A stretch of 64,000 nucleotides of DNA, taken from NCBI GenBank assembly GCA_024231855.1, contig JAAEQD010000049.1, positions 35,460 to 99,459 of the forward strand, in the 5' to 3' direction. The stretch is from Candidatus Zixiibacteriota bacterium (lineage in GTDB: Bacteria > Zixibacteria > MSB-5A5 > UBA10806 > 4484-95). The notes below the pieces were generated by a model. It worked only from the letters and a program-made list of their open reading frames with translations, was not told where the DNA came from and did not search any database. Within the stretch, counting starts at the first letter, position 1, and each line of letters opens with the position of its first letter. This document shows, piece by piece, positions 27,569-34,825 of this stretch. The position numbers and the translations under genes were made by a program.

Positions 27569-28060
27569 TTAATTCAATTGCCTTTTTGGCACGGAAGGCT
27601 TTGACGGATTACAGTAGCCCTCATAGGTTCTCTTATTCAATAATTGTAGAGCTGATTGAATTTGCTCAGGTAAAAGAACCGGTTTTATTCGTTTCTCAGT
27701 TTTTATCAGTTTAATTTTATGGGTAGGATTGGGTTTATCCCATATGCCTTCTTCCTCGAGATAATTGAAGAATCTACGATAGACTCGTATGCGCCCATTG
27801 ACAGTTTCGGCTGAGACTTTGCCAATTAAAGCCAATAGGTAATTCTGAGTATCCTGTTTAGATACGTCCTCAATATCGATGCGTTTCGCTTCAAGGTGTC
27901 GAGCCAGGTAACCTAATCTTTCGGCATAAACGTTGGGTGTTCTTGGTGCTAAATTCCTTATTTTGCAGCCGAAGACAAACGCATCGACGTATGTCTTCCA
28001 ATTTGAATCCACCCTAAATCCATCGACCAATTGGTAAAGCCTCTTTAGATGATCTTCCAT
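27569..28060 (-). pseudogene. truncated tyrosine integrase (N-terminal half only)
   Basis: 163 residues from the ATG at 28060, with GGAGGGA upstream. It has the SAM-like core-binding domain (PRTPNVYAERLGYLARHL, VNGRIRVYRRFFNYLEEEG) and the start of the catalytic domain (KPVLLPEQIQSALQLL), then breaks after TYEGY. The final 16 residues come from the 40-bp inverted repeat. No catalytic Arg, His or Tyr remains, so it cannot recombine DNA. It sits 93 bases from the intact tRNA-Arg(UCU), where the integrase of an inserted element is expected, and differs clearly from the intact integrase at 12476. Confidence 0.85.
27574..27613 (-). repeat. 40-bp inverted repeat, right copy
   Basis: Reverse complement of 23283-23322, identical over 40 bases. 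It forms the junction where the integrase reading frame is broken. Confidence 0.85.
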
Positions 28061-28153
28061 GATTCCCTCCTGGTCAGAGGCCCTTTTTGTCGTTTTAGGC
28101 TCGGTTAATAGCTAAGGTAATCGCTGGAAGTTGTTGTCTGGTAGTAATTTAAA

Positions 28154-28227
28154 TACCCCCGACAGGACTCGAACCTGTTACCCTCTGCTTAGAAGGCAGA
28201 TGCTCTATCCAGATGAGCTACGGGGGC
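28154..28227 (-). tRNA. tRNA-Arg (anticodon UCU), intact, integration target
   Basis: 74-base cloverleaf: acceptor GCCCCCG closed by a G-U pair, anticodon loop CTTCTAA, T arm AGGTTCGAGTCCT, CCA not encoded. Two partial copies of its 3' half at 9772 and 12389 show that it has been an attachment site. Confidence 0.95.
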
Positions 28228-28235
28228 ATAAAAAA

Positions 28236-28309
28236 TCGGGGTGAGAGGATTTGAACCTCCGACTCCTTGCTCCCAAAGCAAGTGCGCTACCAGGCTGCGC
28301 CACACCCCG
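28236..28309 (-). tRNA. tRNA-Pro (anticodon UGG)
   Basis: 74-base cloverleaf with acceptor CGGGGTG/CACCCCG, anticodon loop TTTGGGA and T arm GAGGTTCAAATCC. It is transcribed ahead of tRNA-Arg(UCU), 8 bases apart, so they probably share a precursor. Confidence 0.95.
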
Positions 28310-28399
28310 TCTATTTTCCCTGTAGAATATATCGGCAAAAACCGCTATGTCAAGAATAAAGGATCGCTTATAACAAAATCAGGGCTCCAAAAGATAAAA

Positions 28400-28420
28400 G
28401 GGACAGGTAAAACCCGTCCC
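28400..28420 (-). terminator. rho-independent terminator of the rdgB operon
   Basis: Stem GGGAC-GG/CC-GTCCC with an A-rich loop; on the minus strand it is followed by a T-rich tract. It lies 144 bases past the rdgB stop. Confidence 0.5.
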
Positions 28421-28563
28421 CTCCATATAGTGAAACCGATAGACATCCGTGTTTATCAGTTATTTTTATATCGGCAAATTGTCTAATCCGTGTAGTCGGG
28501 GTGTTTCAAATCCGCCAAAATTACAGTTTTATAGTCAAATGGTAATATATAATCGGTTATTTT

Positions 28564-29160
28564 CTAGGCCAGGCGCGACTTGATCACCGGCAGAATATTA
28601 GCCAGGGCGTTATGACGATGGCTGATTTTGTTCTTTTGTTCCGATGGCAACTCCGCCAGGGTCTTCCCCAGTTCGGGCACCAAAAACACCGGATCGTAGC
28701 CAAAGCCATTGTCGCCGCGCTTTTCGTCGATAATCTCGCCCTCGATTTTGCCCTCGGCGGTATGCGATTTGCCCTCGCTATCGATAAAGGCGACCACAGT
28801 GCGGAATCTGGCCGCCCGGTCATCGGCCGGCTCGATAGCCACAACGCTCAGGAGTTTTCGGCAATTGTCCTCATAGGTGGCATCCTCGCCGGCATAACGC
28901 GATGAATAAACGCCCGGTTCGCCATCCAGGCAATCCACCTCAAGACCGGTATCATCGGCCACGCAAGGCAGATGGTATTTCCCCCAGACCGCCCGGGCTT
29001 TTAGAAGGGCATTCTCTTCGAGAGTTACCCCGGTCTCCTCGACATCCGGGAAATCCTCGTAATCGGACGCCGACAGAATTTTAATATCGGTACCCTCGAG
29101 TATATGCTTGATCTCTTTGAGTTTATCCTGATTATTTGTAGCTATAATTAAAGTCGACAT
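28564..29160 (-). CDS. rdgB: XTP/dITP (non-canonical purine NTP) pyrophosphatase
   Basis: 198 residues, the family's usual length. It starts with LIIATNNQDKLKEI (substrate-binding TNN/K motif) and contains CVADDTGLEVDCLDGEPGVYSSRYAG and GFGYDPVFLVPE, then SHRHNAL near the end. The enzyme hydrolyses ITP, dITP and XTP to monophosphates and keeps damaged purines out of DNA and RNA; it is cytoplasmic. It follows murI by 18 bases as the last gene of the smpB-amidase-murI-rdgB operon. Confidence 0.95.
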   Translation of the reverse strand: MSTLIIATNNQDKLKEIKHILEGTDIKILSASDYEDFPDVEETGVTLEENALLKARAVWGKYHLPCVADDTGLEVDCLDGEPGVYSSRYAGEDATYEDNCRKLLSVVAIEPADDRAARFRTVVAFIDSEGKSHTAEGKIEGEIIDEKRGDNGFGYDPVFLVPELGKTLAELPSEQKNKISHRHNALANILPVIKSRLA

Positions 29161-29178
29161 TAAGCTTGCCTCTCTCCT

Positions 29179-30003
29179 TTAATACGAATTTATATCGATC
29201 CTCGCGACTTCCTCAACCGGGCTTTCAACGAAGTATTTCGAGATTTCTTTCAACTTTTCCGGCGTATCCGATACATAAAACTTATGAGCGCCCGCTGCCG
29301 GGTTACTATTAGCCAGGTTCAGTTCAGCCAACATCTGCCCGATAGTCTTGGCGGTTTCCTCGGCCGAATCTATCAGCCGCACATCATCGCCCATCACCTT
29401 GCCGATAACTCCCTTGAGCGGCGGGTAGTGCGTGCAGCCGAGCACGAGTGTGTCGATTTTTTTCTCCTTAAGATAGCCGAGATAATCCTCGGCAATCAAG
29501 TAAGCCGCTTTTTTCCCGATATAGCCATTTTCCGCGAGAGACACAAAAAGCGGGCAAGCCATGCTAAAAACCTCCAACTTGGGATCGATTTTTAGTAACG
29601 CTTTCGTGTATGATAATGAACCAATCGTCGCCTCGGTGCCGATTACTCCAATACGGCCGTTTTTTGTACCAGACGCGGCAGCCCTTGAGCCAGGTTCGAT
29701 TACTCCCATCATAGGAATATTAAATATCTGCAGTATATAATCCAAAGCCAGCGCCGAGGCCGAATTGCAGGCCACCACTATAAATTTCACATCTTGCTCT
29801 AAAAGAAAATTCACATTTTGACGAGAGAAACTTTTGATAACCTCGGCCGACCGGATGCCATATGGAGTTCGGCCCATATCGCCGAAATAAATAACCTGCT
29901 CACTGGGAAGATGACGGAAAATCTGGCTAACCACGGTCAAACCGCCCGCTCCGGAATCGAAAACACCAATCGGCTTATTCGCCAGGGATTGATGATTGGT
30001 CAT
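29179..30003 (-). CDS. murI: glutamate racemase
   Basis: 274 residues. It interconverts L- and D-glutamate to supply D-Glu for peptidoglycan. The motifs FDSGAGGLTV, VACNSAS (first catalytic Cys) and LGCTHYPPL (second catalytic Cys) are all present. Its start overlaps the end of the amidase gene by 4 bases, a sensible pairing of cell-wall synthesis and turnover. Confidence 0.96.
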   Translation of the reverse strand: MTNHQSLANKPIGVFDSGAGGLTVVSQIFRHLPSEQVIYFGDMGRTPYGIRSAEVIKSFSRQNVNFLLEQDVKFIVVACNSASALALDYILQIFNIPMMGVIEPGSRAAASGTKNGRIGVIGTEATIGSLSYTKALLKIDPKLEVFSMACPLFVSLAENGYIGKKAAYLIAEDYLGYLKEKKIDTLVLGCTHYPPLKGVIGKVMGDDVRLIDSAEETAKTIGQMLAELNLANSNPAAGAHKFYVSDTPEKLKEISKYFVESPVEEVARIDINSY

Positions 30004-31511
30004 TTCATCGCCTCGTACTTCTTCTTGAAATCGACGACTGCGGCGCGAATTGACTTGGCTATATTATTGCGAGTTTTTTTGCTTTTCAACAGTTTCTCAT
30101 CATCTTTGTTAGAGATGAAAGCCGATTCCACTAAAACCGACGGCATATAAGCTTTATTGAGCACGAAGAAACCTGCCTGGTCGACTCCCCGGCTGTTGAT
30201 CTTGGTCTGCTTGTCGATGTTTTGTTCGATCATCGCCGCCAGATCGGCAGATTCCTTTAAAAACTCGCTTTGGACCATATCTAAAATGATAAAATCGATG
30301 TCGGAAACATAATCTTTCTGTTTCTCGGTGCTTTCAAACCGGATCGAGGCGTTTTCCAAAGCGGCCGCCGCTCGTGCCTGATCGGTTTTGGCATCCGACA
30401 GGAAAAACGAGATATACCCGCGGGCCTTCTTATTGGTGGCTGAGGCGTTAGCGTGAATACTGATAAATAAGTCGGCGCCGGCTTCATTAGCGATCTGGGT
30501 CCTGTCCGCCAACGAAACAAATCGATCATTATCACGGGTGAGAATAACAGTGAATCCCTCATCCTCCAGCTCTTTTTTTAGTTTCTTGCTAATATCCAGA
30601 TTTATTACTTTCTCCTGAGTACCCTTAGGTCCGATAGCGCCGGTATCCTCGCCGCCATGTCCGGGATCGACAACTATGACATCGATTTCATTGCTTTTAC
30701 CGCCGTTGGGCGAATAAGCCAGGACCGTATCGGCGAAGCCCTCCCCTTTTATCGTAATCTGTATGCGCAAAGGATTATCTTTGAGTTTGCTGACAAAAGT
30801 GAAGTCTTTAGGTCGTAACCGGATCGACAACTGCGCCGAATTATCGAACTGATAAGCCTTGGTGTCGTAGATCGCTTTTACCGGCCGCTTCCCGTTGAAT
30901 AACGCGGTATCGATCTTCCCCTGATAGATTGTAACAACCAGCCAATAATCATCGGTTTTTACGATATCGTATTTAAGCTCCTCGGATAAACTAATCTCAG
31001 CCATCAAACCGTTTATTTTTTGTTGAGCCGTAATATCGGTTATGTTGTAGACAGCGGGATAAACGTTGATCGCGTTACCTTCGGCGGAGTATACCAGGTT
31101 ATCGGGAATCAGGCGATCTATAACAGGAACGATATTCACAAGTGGAGCATAGAAATCGCCGCGATGGAATAATATGTCATGCTCCAGATTGTAGCCTTTT
31201 TCGCCAACGGTTACATAAGGCGAAAAAAGCGTATAATTCAATTCACCGTTGATTAATTCGAGAGATCCTATACCCCGCCTGATATTGAGATGATGAACGC
31301 TTCCCAGAAATTCGCTTAATTCGCTAATTGAGATATAGCGAATATCATCCCGCTCAATTGTATGAATCTTGGCTTTTTGATTTTTGGCGTTCCAGGACGC
31401 GCTAATATCAGCCTGTGCCGACGACGACATGACAATCAGGAGACAGACCAGTAACAGATTTTTCATCATTTGCTTATACTGAGATAATAGCATTCGGTTC
31501 ATCGTTTCCAT
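30000..31511 (-). CDS. N-acetylmuramoyl-L-alanine amidase (Amidase_3)
   Basis: 503 residues from the ATG at 31511; starts at Met7, 15 or 16 are possible and would place the signal peptide (MMKNLLLVCLLIVMSSSAQA) at the very N-terminus. An N-terminal substrate-binding region (about 40-270) resembles AMIN/copper-amine-oxidase-like domains. The zinc amidase domain (about 275-500) has VVDPGHGGEDTGA (His and Glu ligands), LTRDNDRFVSLADR, and FISIHANAS (His ligand). The enzyme splits septal peptidoglycan in the periplasm. It overlaps smpB by 13 bases and murI by 4. Confidence 0.9.
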   Translation of the reverse strand: METMNRMLLSQYKQMMKNLLLVCLLIVMSSSAQADISASWNAKNQKAKIHTIERDDIRYISISELSEFLGSVHHLNIRRGIGSLELINGELNYTLFSPYVTVGEKGYNLEHDILFHRGDFYAPLVNIVPVIDRLIPDNLVYSAEGNAINVYPAVYNITDITAQQKINGLMAEISLSEELKYDIVKTDDYWLVVTIYQGKIDTALFNGKRPVKAIYDTKAYQFDNSAQLSIRLRPKDFTFVSKLKDNPLRIQITIKGEGFADTVLAYSPNGGKSNEIDVIVVDPGHGGEDTGAIGPKGTQEKVINLDISKKLKKELEDEGFTVILTRDNDRFVSLADRTQIANEAGADLFISIHANASATNKKARGYISFFLSDAKTDQARAAAALENASIRFESTEKQKDYVSDIDFIILDMVQSEFLKESADLAAMIEQNIDKQTKINSRGVDQAGFFVLNKAYMPSVLVESAFISNKDDEKLLKSKKTRNNIAKSIRAAVVDFKKKYEAMK

Positions 31512-31963
31512 TTTTGGGCCCTCTGGATATCTCTATCAGCATCGCGCTTCGCGATTGCTTGACGTTTATCATATTTACGCTTGCCTCTGGCCACTCCCAG
31601 CTCAATTTTGGCATATTGGCCGCTGAAATAAACTCTGAGTGGTACGATTGTCAGCCCCTTCTCCTCGATTTTGGCCTGAATCTTTCTGATTTCCCGGCGA
31701 TGCAAAAGGAGACGGCGCGGGCGTTCGGGTTCGTGACTGAAATGAGACGCTTTATCATATGGCGCGATATGAAAATTAAAGAGAATCACTTCCGATCGTT
31801 TAATCGTAGCGAAGGAATCCTTAAACGATATCTTGGCCGCTCTCAACGATTTAACCTCGCTGCCGATTAATTCTATCCCGGCTTCGAATTTCTCCAATAT
31901 CTCGTAATTGTGCCAGGCTTTACGATTGGTTCCGACAGTCTTGCTTTTTCGCTCTTCAGTCAT
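31499..31963 (-). CDS. smpB: SsrA-binding protein
   Basis: 154 residues from the ATG at 31963, matching the family's usual length; a TTG at 31999 would add 12 residues. The motifs NRKAWHNYEILEKFEAGI, GSEVKSLRAAK and the basic tail KRKYDKRQAIAKRDADRDI are diagnostic. SmpB binds tmRNA and brings it to stalled ribosomes for trans-translation. The tmRNA gene itself is not in the window. Confidence 0.96.
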   Translation of the reverse strand: MTEERKSKTVGTNRKAWHNYEILEKFEAGIELIGSEVKSLRAAKISFKDSFATIKRSEVILFNFHIAPYDKASHFSHEPERPRRLLLHRREIRKIQAKIEEKGLTIVPLRVYFSGQYAKIELGVARGKRKYDKRQAIAKRDADRDIQRAQKWKR

Positions 31964-32113
31964 GGAGCCGAATATAGGACGGTTTGATTGATGATTCAAG
32001 GGATATTTGACTTATCTCCTTTGCCGATAATAGGCGATTAATCCAAGCCCGGGAATGATTTCCAGGATTGTTTTGAAAAAGATTCAATTAAAAAGCATAA
32101 ATGAAAATAATTC

Positions 32114-32142
32114 TTGCCTGATAATTGACAAATTACTATAAT
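32114..32142 (+). promoter_or_regulatory. sigma-70-type promoter of tRNA-Leu(CAG)
   Basis: TTGCCT (32114-32119), 17-base spacer, TATAAT (32137-32142), 16 bases before the mature tRNA start. Confidence 0.6.
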
Positions 32143-32158
32143 ACCGGCTGGCAAAATT

Positions 32159-32242
32159 GCCGGAGTGGTGAAACTGGTAGACACGCTGTGTTCAGGGCGC
32201 AGTGTTCGCAAGATCGTGTGAGTTCGAATCTCACCTCCGGCA
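32159..32242 (+). tRNA. tRNA-Leu (anticodon CAG)
   Basis: 84 bases with the long variable arm expected of tRNA-Leu. Acceptor GCCGGAG/CTCCGGC, anticodon loop TTCAGGG, T arm GAGTTCGAATCTC, CCA not encoded. The last 21 bases and the following approximately 42 bases recur at 34563-34625, bounding an islet. Confidence 0.95.
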
Positions 32243-32285
32243 TTTTTTATTTAGCCTCGCAAATCGTTAACAACCGATAAAATCC
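32222..32285 (+). repeat. direct repeat at the tRNA-Leu 3' end, left copy
   Basis: The 21 bases inside the tRNA are identical to 34563-34583; the downstream 43 bases are clearly similar but diverged. Confidence 0.75.
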
Positions 32286-32487
32286 TTATAAATTATTTAG
32301 AGCAATACAATTACTATCTTTCACGTATCCACATTCTGAAAGAAAGATGGGATTAGGCTCCTACTTTATCTGCGATATGAATTAAGGTACTTGACAATCC
32401 AGACATCTATAGCTATCTTATCCACAGAGTTCACATGGGGCTTACATCCTGCGCTGGCAACGTAAATACAAGTGTAAAGGACAAACA

Positions 32488-32865
32488 ATGAGAAAAAAAG
32501 ATATTACTGAACTTATAAGATGTTTCCCATTCTCGTTATCCTCTATTCGCGAGACCCGTAGCCCAAAATCCATGTTAAGTCCACCAAGCATTATATTCTA
32601 TTTCTCGTTTAAAATTCTAACAGTTCTTGTTGGAGCATTTTCGATTTATCTTGGCTATAGACTTTTCATGATGGGTGTTACCGGTAAGGCAAGTTTAGTA
32701 GTTGATAGCCCTAAAGTAGGCGGACAACTTTTAAATGCCGCGCCAGGTTTGTTTTTCGCCGTTGGCGGTATAGTCATCGTGATATTTGCTGTCGTAAAAG
32801 GGATCAACGTTAAACAAACAGAAAGGGAGATGAAGCCTAAATCCGATGTTAAGAACTCTGACTAA
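32488..32865 (+). CDS. small two-helix membrane protein, unknown function
   Basis: 125 residues, ATG after AAAGGACAA. Hydrophobic segments at about 36-60 (IIFYFSFKILTVLVGAFSIY) and 85-105 (PGLFFAVGGIVIVIFAVV) flank a short loop. The charged tail ends KPKSDVKNSD. It is the first gene of the tRNA-Leu islet and ends one base before the start of the next gene, so the three are co-transcribed. Confidence 0.65.
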   Translation: MRKKDITELIRCFPFSLSSIRETRSPKSMLSPPSIIFYFSFKILTVLVGAFSIYLGYRLFMMGVTGKASLVVDSPKVGGQLLNAAPGLFFAVGGIVIVIFAVVKGINVKQTEREMKPKSDVKNSD

Positions 32866-32866
32866 A

Positions 32867-33112
32867 ATGACCATTTCAAGATACTTTATAATTTTAATAA
32901 TGTTCTTCTCGCTATTCCTGTCCTGCGCCGGCGACAAGCCCGATCCATCGGCCAAGCAATACATCGGCAACATCAACACCAAGAAGTTTCATAAGCCGGA
33001 TTGTAGCTATCTGCTGGCTCGACAGAATCAGGTAACGCTTGAATCAAGAGACCAGGCTATTGAGTTGGGGTATTCGGCTTGCGGCATTGAACGCCGTAGG
33101 AAGCAAAATTGA
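32867..33112 (+). CDS. small lipoprotein with an Ada-type zinc-binding-like motif
   Basis: 81 residues if started at the ATG at 32867, right after the upstream stop; an ATG at 32846 would add 7. A signal helix ends in the lipobox LFLSC. The mature part reads YIGNINTKKFHKPDCSYL and GYSACGIERR, matching the motif found at the end of some nucleases and Ada-like domains (F-H-x-x-x-C ... G-Y-x-x-C-G). The last Cys of the usual motif is missing or replaced. It is probably anchored in the outer membrane; role unknown. Confidence 0.65.
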   Translation: MTISRYFIILIMFFSLFLSCAGDKPDPSAKQYIGNINTKKFHKPDCSYLLARQNQVTLESRDQAIELGYSACGIERRRKQN

Positions 33113-33115
33113 ACG

Positions 33116-34354
33116 ATGAATTACGGAAAAGCCTTAACACTAGCGGATTCAATTTGGCGGATCATAATATCCATTCTGAAGTTTATTTTAAAAATCATCG
33201 TTTGGATTTTCCACTATTCAGGCTTAGCCCTTATTTGGAGTAAATTCAAACCAAGCAAACAGGGAGTGCTACCGGGTGGACCGCTATGGTTTATTGGTAT
33301 TTACTTGGCTTTATTTGGTATAGCCGATCAGAGATATCAAAACAGGGCAAATGTAATTGAAGACAGAGCGAATGCGTTGGTATTTTCTCAATTGGCAAAT
33401 CCAGAAACAAAAAGGCAAGCACTACAGGCAATTCCAGAAATTCAACATATGTCGTGTCCCTCAAAACCAAAATTGTGGCCGCTGTGGTCTAGCGTCAAAT
33501 CATTTTATTCTCAAGATTATTATTGGGAAATGCGGCAGAATTTAAAGGATATAGTTGTTTGCCTTAAAAACACCCTTGTAATTAAATATCCAGGAATCAA
33601 TTTGAGGAATATAGATCTATTAGCAGCCGACTTATCTGATGCCAAACTGGCTGGAGCCTTTTTGGCAGGTGCCGACCTGAGATGGACCAATCTCAACAAT
33701 GCCAATCTGATGGGGGCCGACTTAATGGAGGCCGACTTTATGGGGGCAAATCTGGCATTTGTTGACTTGAAAGGGGCGAAACTGATCGATGCCAAATTGA
33801 TAAAAGCTTTCCTTGTCTTTGCCGACTTGAATAATACAGAATTGATGAGTGCCGACCTGAGGGGAGCAAATCTGCACAAAGCCGATTTGATAGAAGCCAG
33901 ACTAGCCGAAGCCAACATGACAAAAGCTAACTTGTGGTTGACCGACCTTTCAGGGGCCAGTCTGTTCTTGGCTAATTTGACTGGTGCCAATTTGTCCAGT
34001 GCCAACTTGACCGGTGCCAACCTGGTTATGGCAGACTTGACCGATGCCGACCTAAATAGTGCCAAATTGACCGGAGCGAACCTAATCAAAGCAGATATGA
34101 CAGAAGCTTTGATGAATTTCGCTGACCTGACAGGAGCCGACCTAACGGATGCTAACTTGACCAATGCCAGCCTGTCCTGTACCGATTTGACAGAGGCTGA
34201 CCTGTGGGGAGCAAATCTATCGGGAGCGAGTAATCTAACAAAAGAACAACTTTTAAAAGTAAAATCCCTTTATATGATTGAAGGTTTAGAAGAAGAACTT
34301 AGAAAGCAACTGGAACAGGAAGCCCTCCATCTTTTCATCCATCCTGATAGCTAA
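33116..34354 (+). CDS. membrane-anchored pentapeptide-repeat protein
   Basis: 412 residues. Two or three hydrophobic segments (about 15-42 and 55-72) precede a linker and then a run of about 40 pentapeptides (about 165-385), mostly A-(D/N)-L-x-x (ADLMEADFMGANL, GANLSSANLTGANL). Such repeats form a square, DNA-like beta-helix; some relatives protect gyrase, most have no known job. The 15-base periodicity makes long shadow frames on the other strand. Main cargo of the tRNA-Leu islet, 3 bases after the lipoprotein gene. Confidence 0.85.
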   Translation: MNYGKALTLADSIWRIIISILKFILKIIVWIFHYSGLALIWSKFKPSKQGVLPGGPLWFIGIYLALFGIADQRYQNRANVIEDRANALVFSQLANPETKRQALQAIPEIQHMSCPSKPKLWPLWSSVKSFYSQDYYWEMRQNLKDIVVCLKNTLVIKYPGINLRNIDLLAADLSDAKLAGAFLAGADLRWTNLNNANLMGADLMEADFMGANLAFVDLKGAKLIDAKLIKAFLVFADLNNTELMSADLRGANLHKADLIEARLAEANMTKANLWLTDLSGASLFLANLTGANLSSANLTGANLVMADLTDADLNSAKLTGANLIKADMTEALMNFADLTGADLTDANLTNASLSCTDLTEADLWGANLSGASNLTKEQLLKVKSLYMIEGLEEELRKQLEQEALHLFIHPDS

Positions 34355-34562
34355 AAACAAGTGTAGAATAAACCGGATATTGTTGGCTTGTCATTCCCCC
34401 GTCCCAATATTTTATTTACAAAGCACTCGATACTTGGAGAATGTTGGTATTAGATGGCTACGCTATATCGCGATAAGGCTGCTGTACCAATTATTGCAGC
34501 CGCAATTCGTCCCCTTAGCGTCCCCCTGTTTCTAATCTGTTGCTACATATAACAAGTATAGG

Positions 34563-34625
34563 GTTCGAATCTCACCTCCGGCATTTTTTGTTTTCCTCGC
34601 AAACCATTGAAAACCAATAGCATCC
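34563..34625 (+). repeat. displaced copy of the tRNA-Leu 3' end and flank
   Basis: Bases 34563-34583 equal the last 21 bases of tRNA-Leu(CAG); the next approximately 42 bases resemble the tRNA's own flank. No tRNA 5' part precedes it, so it is not a gene. Confidence 0.75.
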
Positions 34626-34711
34626 ATTAGATGAACGATAAACCACACCGATTATATCTTTATGAGGCGATCAATTAACGACTTATTGAATTCATCTTAT
34701 TTGTAAAATCT

Positions 34712-34740
34712 TTGACATATTATCAATAAACATATACATT
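34712..34740 (+). promoter_or_regulatory. candidate sigma-70 promoter of the kinase gene
   Basis: TTGACA (34712-34717), 17-base spacer, TACATT (34735-34740), about 85 bases before the kinase start. Confidence 0.4.
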
Positions 34741-34825
34741 TATTATGCAAACGATATAGATAATAGAATTTACGCACCTATGGCCTTTAGCTTGAGAATA
34801 ATGTAACAAGTTTCGGTGACTTATT

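Larger units (their letters stand above)
9772..28227. mobile_element. composite genomic island inserted at tRNA-Arg(UCU)
   Basis: The intact tRNA gene is at the right end (28154-28227), and two copies of its 3' half lie at 9772-9817 and 12389-12441, all in the same orientation. Inside are an intact and a truncated tyrosine integrase, a serine recombinase, plasmid/ICE-type small genes, pseudogenes and cargo. This is the classic result of integrases using a tRNA 3' end, here with at least two stacked elements. Confidence 0.8.
12389..28227. mobile_element. right sub-element (element B), about 15.7 kb, with tyrosine integrase
   Basis: It lies between the tRNA-Arg copy at 12389-12441 and the intact tRNA. 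The left third (12.4-16.4 kb) is mobile-element backbone: integrase, small plasmid-type genes, broken clamp loader, DUF6573 protein, serine recombinase. The rest is cargo in the host's style plus debris, and a second, truncated integrase next to the tRNA. It is probably more than one insertion fused together. Confidence 0.6.
32159..34625. mobile_element. small genomic islet at tRNA-Leu(CAG)
   Basis: About 2.3 kb between the intact tRNA and a second copy of its 3' end in direct orientation. It contains three tightly packed genes, no recombinase, and terminates before the kinase gene. The identical tRNA part and diverged flank suggest an old insertion or a duplication. Confidence 0.55.
34355..34825. 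other. right end of the tRNA-Leu islet and kinase upstream region
   Basis: No gene. It holds the displaced tRNA-Leu 3' end (34563-34625) and a promoter candidate at 34712-34740. Confidence 0.5.

Noticed and set aside
33520..34164. Long reverse-strand open frame rich in Ala/Pro/Ser
   Set aside because: It is the shadow of the 15-base periodicity of the pentapeptide repeats.
33116..34354. CRISPR-like periodic repeat
   Set aside because: The 15-base periodicity is coding (A-D/N-L-x-x) and the units have no spacers.
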